From Lachnospiraceae bacterium UBA7179 (GTDB lineage Bacteria; Bacillota; Clostridia; Lachnospirales; Lachnospiraceae): a DNA stretch of 10,183 nucleotides. Below, in pieces: positions 5,164 through 10,183 of the stretch. The notes under the pieces are model-generated. The model saw only the letters and a list, made by a program, of their open reading frames with translations, ran no database searches and was not told where the DNA came from. Both the position numbers and the translations under genes were made by a program. The DNA lies in assembly GCA_002491195.1 (NCBI GenBank), contig DKVL01000037.1, positions 1-10,183 on the forward strand, read 5' to 3'. The first letter of the stretch is position 1; each line of letters opens with the position of its first letter.

Positions 5164-7494
5164 TTACAATTCGTTGATCGTCGCGGTAACCGCCATCTCG
5201 CGAATCCGTTTTGCAGGGGCATGCACCGCTGCGACACAGGATATGGAAACTAACAGTACAATCACTGTAATCGTTGAAAATGGAATCTCCCATGCTCCTC
5301 CAAAATGGGTAACAATGATCTTTACATAAATGACATAATGCAGTATCAGCCCTGTGATAATCCCCACGATCATACCGCTGAAGGCATATGTGGCAGCCTC
5401 GGCCATGATCATCCTTGTGAGCTGCCTGCTCTCCATGCCAACAGCCCGCATTGCGCCATACTGTCTGATTCTTGCAGACACGCTCATGGAAACACTGTTC
5501 ATAATATTCAGCACTGTTATGAACGAAATAATTGCAAGAAACCCATAGATTGCAAGCCGGAACACCCAGTAGCTGCTGTATACATCTTTCCTGTCTTCCC
5601 TGCGGTCTTCAAACAGGTCGTTTCCCGCCAGATCTCGGATTTGGTTGATATCGGTCTCTGATGCGCCTTTTTCCAGCAGCACGTTGATCATCATATACCC
5701 CTGAGCTCCTGTCAGGCGCATAAACGTTTCTTCCGAACAGACAATGACGGGCGAGCCGCTGACACTCCCTATTCCCTCCGATGCAACACAGGCAATCTCC
5801 AGCTCCTTTCCGCCGATCTCGATCCGGTCCCCCACATCCAACCGGCTGTCCTGACTGAAAATCGTAAACACATAATCGGATTCTCCATAAACTTTTGACA
5901 AGTCTCCGCTTGCCACAGATTTCTTTGCGCTGTCCAGCATATACGCATCATAGGACACCAGATCAATAACCGTCTCATTTCCATTCACTTTCACTGGAAG
6001 CGCGATATCATACATCGTACACAGGACATTTTTGACACCCGGTATTTCGGAAACCCGGGCGGCAAGGTTCCTGTCGATCGTATTGGCATTCTCGCAGCTC
6101 ACAATCGCAACATCCGGCGAAAAATTGCTCTCTGACGGAAGCAGCCTATGCACAATATCCAGACAGGCTGAAAAGAAAAGAAACAGGACAATCGTGATCG
6201 CAAACGAACCTGTCATAAGAAAAAGATTTTTCCTCGCCGCTGTTGCATGATGAATCCCCAGGGCAGTTTCGATGTTGAAAAACCTGGCATTTGCTGCATG
6301 TCTGACCGTTTTTGACATTTCCGTATTGCCGGATACTGCCGCGATCGGAGAGACCTTCGCCGCCTGCTTCGCGGGAGAATGCGCTGCCATAAACACTGTA
6401 ATGATACCGACAGCAATCCCGCAGATGACGCCGCTTACACTCACTCCGAAAAGCGGCATATTGGCCCACTCATCACCCTTGACGACCAGACGGAGTACCG
6501 CGCACAGAGCCCAGCATACGGTCACACCGAGCAGGCATCCTGCCGGAATCGCGCTCTTGCACCAGTTCAGGGCTTCCAGCCTTACAAACCGCACAATCTG
6601 TTCTTTGCTGGCACCGATGCATCGCAGCATTCCAAAGAAGCTTGTCCTTTGCGCCACGTTGCTGTTCATACAGCTTGAAATCATCAAAATGCCAGAGATC
6701 AGCACCAACAGGAAACAGACAATCGCCACGGGATAGATGTTCTGCGCAGTTTTATTGCTGCTTGCCCCGGTCAGTCCGAGAATGACAGTGTTCTCATCTA
6801 TATTTTCCTCCGAAAGCCCATATTGCTCCCTGATGTCCGCAATTACTTTCCGGAGGTTGGAGCCCTCGGCAAATCGGATATAATATTTCGGATTGACGCT
6901 TTCCCCATTCTGGTCACAAATTGTCTGAAACACAGATCTGTTCATATATGCGCAGCATCCGTCTATCATCTCATTTTGTACCGTATCATCTTCATAAAAA
7001 GCTGACACGACAAAATCGATATTCCCCGAAGGTGTACTCAGGGTAATGCTGTCACCTGTATGGATACCAAACAGTTCCTTGGCATCAGCGCTGAGGGCGA
7101 TGTCGCTGTCATTCTGGGGATAAGCGCCTTCCGCCGGGTAACTCATAATATCGTCAGGATATGTTTCCTCAACACCATATAAGATCACATTTTTACCGTT
7201 TATAAAATACCCCTGGTCCGCATTCGTGTTGATTGCACCATACTCGCAGGATACTGCAATATCGGCGCGGCGCCGGATCTGTTCCACTTCATCCGTCTGC
7301 ATATTCTGAAGGATGACATGATAATTCCCGTGCTTTCTGATCATCGCTGTCTGCTCTGACTTGATCCACATCTCTGCCATGGAGAAAATCGATGTGACAA
7401 GGAATACTGCAAGCATGATACAGATGCGGGTCATGCGGCTTTGGCGCTTGTGTATCCGGGCTGAGATCGGTACAAGACTAAGATAACTCTTCAT
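5164..7494 (-). CDS. ABC transporter permease with two FtsX domains (MacB/LolC-like fusion)
   Basis: The 776-residue protein has hydrophobic segments at about 24-43, 256-277, 318-340, 352-373, 426-448, 647-668, 700-727 and 742-760, giving a 1+3+1+3 layout. Two large extracytoplasmic domains (about 45-250 and 450-640) of the MacB-periplasmic-core type lie between them. Each C-terminal triplet is an FtsX domain, with the coupling-helix regions 'FFGMLRCIGASKEQIVRF' (about 286-303) and 'RQYGAMRAVGMESRQLTRM' (about 677-695). So one chain carries a duplicated permease unit. Such transporters act as mechanotransmitters or export lipids or peptides rather than importing small solutes. It is not the 10-TM BceB type. 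The ATG at 7494 is preferred over a GTG at 7503: GGAGG lies eight bases upstream and the ATG overlaps the ATPase stop as ATGA. The substrate is unknown; an antimicrobial peptide or envelope-stress role is inferred from the neighbouring two-component system. Confidence 0.9.
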   Translation of the reverse strand: MKSYLSLVPISARIHKRQSRMTRICIMLAVFLVTSIFSMAEMWIKSEQTAMIRKHGNYHVILQNMQTDEVEQIRRRADIAVSCEYGAINTNADQGYFINGKNVILYGVEETYPDDIMSYPAEGAYPQNDSDIALSADAKELFGIHTGDSITLSTPSGNIDFVVSAFYEDDTVQNEMIDGCCAYMNRSVFQTICDQNGESVNPKYYIRFAEGSNLRKVIADIREQYGLSEENIDENTVILGLTGASSNKTAQNIYPVAIVCFLLVLISGILMISSCMNSNVAQRTSFFGMLRCIGASKEQIVRFVRLEALNWCKSAIPAGCLLGVTVCWALCAVLRLVVKGDEWANMPLFGVSVSGVICGIAVGIITVFMAAHSPAKQAAKVSPIAAVSGNTEMSKTVRHAANARFFNIETALGIHHATAARKNLFLMTGSFAITIVLFLFFSACLDIVHRLLPSESNFSPDVAIVSCENANTIDRNLAARVSEIPGVKNVLCTMYDIALPVKVNGNETVIDLVSYDAYMLDSAKKSVASGDLSKVYGESDYVFTIFSQDSRLDVGDRIEIGGKELEIACVASEGIGSVSGSPVIVCSEETFMRLTGAQGYMMINVLLEKGASETDINQIRDLAGNDLFEDRREDRKDVYSSYWVFRLAIYGFLAIISFITVLNIMNSVSMSVSARIRQYGAMRAVGMESRQLTRMIMAEAATYAFSGMIVGIITGLILHYVIYVKIIVTHFGGAWEIPFSTITVIVLLVSISCVAAVHAPAKRIREMAVTATINEL

Positions 7495-8174
7495 TCGCGG
7501 CACCTCCCCAGATCAGTCAGTACCCCGTCCGATACATTCAAAATCCGGTCTGCAGTCTGCGCAATGCTGCGGCTATGGGTAATCATAATAATCGTCTGTT
7601 CATATTTTCTGGATGCTTCTTTTAATAATGTAATCACTTCGCTGCTGTTCTGTGTGTCAAGATTTCCGGTCGGCTCGTCAGCCAGGATGAGTGACGGACG
7701 CGTGATCAGCGCACGCCCGATTGCCACCCTTTGCTGCTGCCCTCCGGACAACTGGTTTGGCAGATGATTCCGCCGTTCTCTCAGGTTCAGCACCTCAAGC
7801 AGTTCTTCCAGATACTTTCTGTCTGGTTTCTGGTAGTCAAGCAGCACCGGAAACGTAATATTCTGCTCAACGGTCAACTCGGGGATCAGGTTAAACGCCT
7901 GAAAGATAAAACCAATATTTCTCCGCCTGAATATGGTCAGTTTGCGGTCGTTCATGGAAAAGAGCTCCTTTCCGCCGATGACGATCGTTCCGGATGTAGG
8001 AATGTCAAGTGCGCCGATCATATTCAAAAGCGTACTTTTGCCGGAGCCGGATTCCCCGACAATCGCCACATACTCACCTTTTGGAACGGAAAATGTGACT
8101 TTCTTCAATGCCCTTACGGCAGTTTCGCCGCTTCCATAGGTTTTGCAGATATTTTTGACTTCTAACAAGTTCAT
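7491..8174 (-). CDS. ABC transporter ATP-binding protein (MacB/LolD type)
   Basis: The 227-residue ATPase carries all motifs: Walker A GESGSGKST (40-48), Q-loop Gln92 in 'FIFQAFNLIPELT', signature LSGGQ (142-146), Walker B LILADEP (162-168, Glu167), the D-loop 'TGNLD' (169-173) and H-loop His200 in 'IIMITHS'. The sequence 'ALDIPTSG' and the short length are typical of the LolD/MacB/BceA group that pairs with FtsX-domain permeases. The ATG at 8174 begins MNLLEVKNICKTYG, the normal N-terminus of the group, with a GAGG upstream; the longer frame to 8219 is outside the family length and overlaps the likely transcription start. It overlaps the permease as ATGA. The promoter lies in the gap to the histidine kinase. 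Confidence 0.95.
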   Translation of the reverse strand: MNLLEVKNICKTYGSGETAVRALKKVTFSVPKGEYVAIVGESGSGKSTLLNMIGALDIPTSGTIVIGGKELFSMNDRKLTIFRRRNIGFIFQAFNLIPELTVEQNITFPVLLDYQKPDRKYLEELLEVLNLRERRNHLPNQLSGGQQQRVAIGRALITRPSLILADEPTGNLDTQNSSEVITLLKEASRKYEQTIIMITHSRSIAQTADRILNVSDGVLTDLGRCRE

Positions 8175-8208
8175 CGTATAAACACCTCTTTCTGTTTTGA
8201 TCGCAAGG

Positions 8209-8235
8209 AACTGTAACAATCACTTCCTTACAGTT
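8209..8235. repeat. 8-bp inverted repeat in the ABC leader
   Basis: AACTGTAA (8209-8216) and TTACAGTT (8228-8235) are exact reverse complements, 11 nt apart. They lie right after the likely -10 box, about at the transcription start. They could form a 5' leader hairpin or an operator. Confidence 0.5.
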
Positions 8236-8239
8236 TCTT

Positions 8240-8268
8240 AATATAACAGACGAATCCTACATCCATAT
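8240..8268 (-). promoter_or_regulatory. Candidate activator-dependent promoter of the ABC operon
   Basis: TATATT (8245-8240) is the best -10 in the gap between the kinase and the ATPase. Seventeen bases upstream the -35 position reads ATATGG, with no resemblance to TTGACA. Weak -35 sequences are usual where an OmpR-type regulator bound upstream recruits polymerase. Confidence 0.45.
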
Positions 8269-8287
8269 TACAATTTCCCTACAATTT
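8269..8287 (-). promoter_or_regulatory. Candidate response-regulator site: AAATTGTA direct repeat
   Basis: AAATTGTA occurs at 8287-8280 and again at 8276-8269 on the minus strand, 11 bp apart start to start. It ends exactly where the -35 hexamer of the ABC promoter would begin. Tandem repeats at one helical turn, abutting the -35, are the usual layout for OmpR/PhoB-family activators. The regulator encoded at 9343-10029 is the obvious candidate binder. Confidence 0.55.
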
Positions 8288-8303
8288 TGTAGGATTACGA
8301 TTT

Positions 8304-9334
8304 TCAAATCAGAAAATTCAGTGTGAAAGAGGTTCCTCTGCCCAATATGCTGTCTACTTCGATCGTCCCGTTATGGGCCTCCACAATCGCCTTCGTCAGC
8401 GACAGTCCCAGGCCGATCCCCTGCGTATCTTTCGAGTAACGGCTCCGATAAAACCGCTTGAAAATATGATGCAAATCTTCCGGGTGTATCCCGCTGCCGT
8501 TATCCTTTACCATGATCTGGACAACTGACGCGAAAGACCGCCATTCAATACGGATATCACTTCCCTTTTCCGTATGGTCAAGGGCATTTTTACAAGATTG
8601 CCGACCGCTTCGATCATCCAGTTGCGGTCACACAACAGCGTGATGTCATCACTGCCGCACAAACTGATCTCTTTCTCTTCCTGTTGCGCGCGGAACAGGA
8701 ACTGCTTTTTCACACGCATCACAAGCTCCGACACATTTTCCAACGACTTGTCCCACAAAACCACACCTGCATCCAGCTTTGTGATTTTCAGAAGATTCTG
8801 CACCAGCACTTCGATCCGGTCAAGTTCCTGCTCGGAAAGCCCGCTTAATTCCTGAATAGCCGGCAAATCCTCCGCCTCGTCCTGGATCAGCCCAAGGTAA
8901 ATACTAAGAGCAGTGAGCGGCGTCTTCAACTGGTGCGAAATGTCCGATATGGTATTTTTTAAAAATAGCTTTGCACTTTTTTCATCTTCCACATTGGCGT
9001 TCAGGATCGCAACCAGGGAGTTTACTTCATGGAACAACCTGTATAACTCGCCCTCGTCGTTACATTCAATCGTAATTTCCCTGTTGCCGGATATATATTC
9101 TGTGATCTGTGATATTGCGTTTTCCATGATCTCATGCTGATCCCTGAAATAAACATAGCAGAGCGCCAGTATTGCGGCGTTCATAAAGCAAAAACAGAGT
9201 ATCACAGAAAACCCTGCATTTTCGGCTCCAGCTTCAACCTCCACCAGGATCGCTGCGATCAGTGTGAAAGCCGACATACAAATTAGGATACTTCCAAAGA
9301 GTAATTTGATTTTCCGGTTTGCCAATATTCTCAT
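8304..9334 (-). pseudogene. Intramembrane-sensing sensor histidine kinase, frameshifted in the ATP-binding domain
   Basis: Restoring one base gives a 343-residue kinase. Two membrane helices (about 11-31 and 42-63) are joined by only about ten residues, so there is no extracellular sensor domain, as in kinases that sense through a partner transporter. A short cytoplasmic linker leads to the H box 'SDISHQLKTPLTAL' (130-143, His134). The N box should read NLVKNALDH (about 246-254), but the frame breaks at an A5 run (8591-8587 on the minus strand): GTAAAAATGCCC would be in frame with six A. As written, the reading frame ends at 8507 after 275 residues with an unrelated tail. The rest (G1 'DNGSGI', F box 'FKRFYRSR', G2 'GIGLGLSLTKAI') continues in the next frame to 8304 and is otherwise intact. 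The start ATG at 9334 has GAGG six bases upstream and lies 8 nt after the regulator stop. It may be a true loss, a slippage-prone switch or a sequencing error. Confidence 0.85.
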
Positions 9335-9342
9335 TCTGCACC

Positions 9343-10029
9343 TCAATCCATCGTATTCCATTTGTAACCCATCCCGCGGACAGTGACAATCCGCCTGGGC
9401 TCTCCCGGATCGTCCTCAATCTTGGTGCGAAGCCTGCGGATATACACTGTCAGGGAATTGTTGTCTATATAACTTTCGCTGCAATCCCACAGTCTGCCCA
9501 AAATCTGCTCTGGGGAAAGTATCTGGTCGGGATTTTCCATAAACAGACACAACAGCTTATATTCACTTGCCGTCAGCTCAACCAGCTTACCCTTTTTATA
9601 GACTTCTCCCTTTAAAAGCTGGATATTCACACCTCCAGAGTTTAACTCTGTAATTTCCGTATTGAAGTTTTCACTTCTGCGGAGCAAGGCGTTGATCCTT
9701 GACAGGAACACGGCTAATTTGAATGGCTTTGTGATATAGTCGTCTCCCCCGATGTCAAGTCCCATGATCATGTCGGTTTCTTCGTCGGCCGCGGTGAGAA
9801 ACATGATGGGGACTTTTGAAGTGCGGCGTATCTTTTTACAAAAATCAAAGCCGGAACCGTCGGGAAGCGATACGTCCAAAATAACCAGATCATATCTCCC
9901 ATCTGCCCACAATTGGTCCGCTTCCAGCGTAGTGCGGGCGATCACAATTTCATACCCCTGCTTTCTTAGAGCAAAAGAAAGCCCATTGATTAAACTTAGA
10001 TCATCTTCCAACAAAAATAGCTGTTTCAT
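9343..10029 (-). CDS. OmpR/PhoB family response regulator
   Basis: The 228-residue regulator has a complete receiver domain (about 2-115): acidic pocket Glu8, Asp9, Asp10; phospho-acceptor Asp52 in 'LVILDVSLPDGSG'; Thr79, Tyr98 and Lys101 in 'DDYITKPF'. The winged-helix DNA-binding domain (about 130-226) has the family blocks 'LTASEYKLLCLFMENPDQIL', 'DNNSLTVYIRRLRTKIEDD' and 'IVTVRGMGYKW'. All switch residues are present, so the protein should be functional. It starts the regulator-kinase operon from a near-consensus promoter and is translated from an ATG preceded by an AAGGG about seven bases upstream. It probably activates the ABC operon through the AAATTGTA repeat. With the partner kinase frameshifted, its phosphorylation would depend on a rescued kinase, cross-talk or acetyl phosphate. 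Confidence 0.95.
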   Translation of the reverse strand: MKQLFLLEDDLSLINGLSFALRKQGYEIVIARTTLEADQLWADGRYDLVILDVSLPDGSGFDFCKKIRRTSKVPIMFLTAADEETDMIMGLDIGGDDYITKPFKLAVFLSRINALLRRSENFNTEITELNSGGVNIQLLKGEVYKKGKLVELTASEYKLLCLFMENPDQILSPEQILGRLWDCSESYIDNNSLTVYIRRLRTKIEDDPGEPRRIVTVRGMGYKWNTMD

Positions 10030-10065
10030 CTGCCATCCCTTTCCTTCGTCCTTTTCTATTCAAAA

Positions 10066-10094
10066 ATTATATCTGATATTCAACCCAATGGCAA
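10066..10094 (-). promoter_or_regulatory. Promoter of the regulator-kinase operon
   Basis: TTGCCA (10094-10089), a 17-bp spacer and a perfect TATAAT (10071-10066) lie about 37 bases upstream of the regulator ATG. This is a sigma-A type promoter that needs no activator. Confidence 0.7.
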
Positions 10095-10114
10095 TCCCTG
10101 TCCACTGCTTCAGG

Positions 10115-10151
10115 AAAAATGGTAACAGTTCAGCCTTCGGCTTCCTGTTAC
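10115..10151 (-). terminator. Intrinsic terminator of an upstream gene outside the window
   Basis: On the minus strand GTAACAG (10151-10145) pairs exactly with CTGTTAC (10128-10122), and inside it AGCC-GAA-GGCT makes a second stem. A CA then TTTTT (10119-10115) follows. It ends about 20 bases before the -35 of the regulator promoter, as expected between two transcription units on the same strand. Confidence 0.55.
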
Positions 10152-10183
10152 AGGCATCAAGCCATGCAAAAACCGCTTCGCGG

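Noticed and set aside
8278..8294. CCTACAA-TTGTAGG hairpin as a terminator for the kinase gene
   Set aside because: No T run follows on the minus strand, and the sequence is better explained by the AAATTGTA repeat it overlaps.
1..10183. CRISPR array, tRNA, rRNA or complete insertion sequence
   Set aside because: No regularly spaced repeats, no cloverleaf or rRNA-like stretches and no transposase frame were seen on either strand.

Overview
The window looks like chromosomal DNA of a gut-type Clostridia, most likely Lachnospiraceae. The evidence is the character of the proteins (a BlaI/M56 pair with a Cys-rich and SH3-like tail, an FtsX-type ABC module with its own two-component system, Uma2 and YdcF family proteins, a scrap of the multicopy 'predicted AAA-ATPase' family), the strong AGGAGG-type ribosome sites and the moderate GC content. 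No similarity search was possible, so the taxon is inferred. Every gene I can support is on the minus strand, so the window reads from right (10183) to left (1).

Right part (about 5050-10183): a four-gene envelope-stress or export module. An OmpR-type response regulator (9343-10029, with a good sigma-A promoter) is followed 8 nt later by a short-loop sensor histidine kinase (8304-9334). Next comes an ABC operon with its own promoter: an ATPase (7491-8174) and an 8-TM FtsX/MacB-like permease (5164-7494), coupled by an ATGA overlap. Upstream of the ABC promoter, an 8-bp direct repeat (AAATTGTA) at 11-bp spacing abuts the -35 position and is a credible response-regulator site. The kinase is frameshifted: an A5 run at 8587-8591 has apparently lost one A inside the ATP-binding N box.

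Middle part (3593-5049): a BlaI/MecI-type repressor (4562-4930), with two matching 16-bp palindromes placed around its promoter. It overlaps (ATGA) the start of a BlaR1/M56-type sensor protease. That protease gene has a large internal, out-of-frame deletion removing the whole metalloprotease core. What survives is the first membrane segment, plus a C-terminal part (signal anchor, Cys/His cluster, SH3-like domain) that could be translated separately from an ATG at 4381.

Left part (1-3518): a YdcF/DUF218 membrane protein (2502-3518) and a Uma2-type PD-(D/E)XK protein (1854-2387) lie in visibly more AT-rich DNA. Next is a small decayed relic of an AAA-ATPase (about 1647-1742) and a perfect 12-bp inverted repeat. 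A tight three-gene operon follows: a small alkyltransferase-like protein (1304-1621), an ABC-type cytosolic ATPase (445-1302) and a single-domain PAS protein (52-429). A tenth-codon start of a possible further gene is at the very left edge.

The most notable theme is that two neighbouring signalling systems each keep their DNA-binding regulator, but the matching sensor (kinase or protease) is broken. I see no CRISPR array, tRNA, rRNA or complete mobile element.
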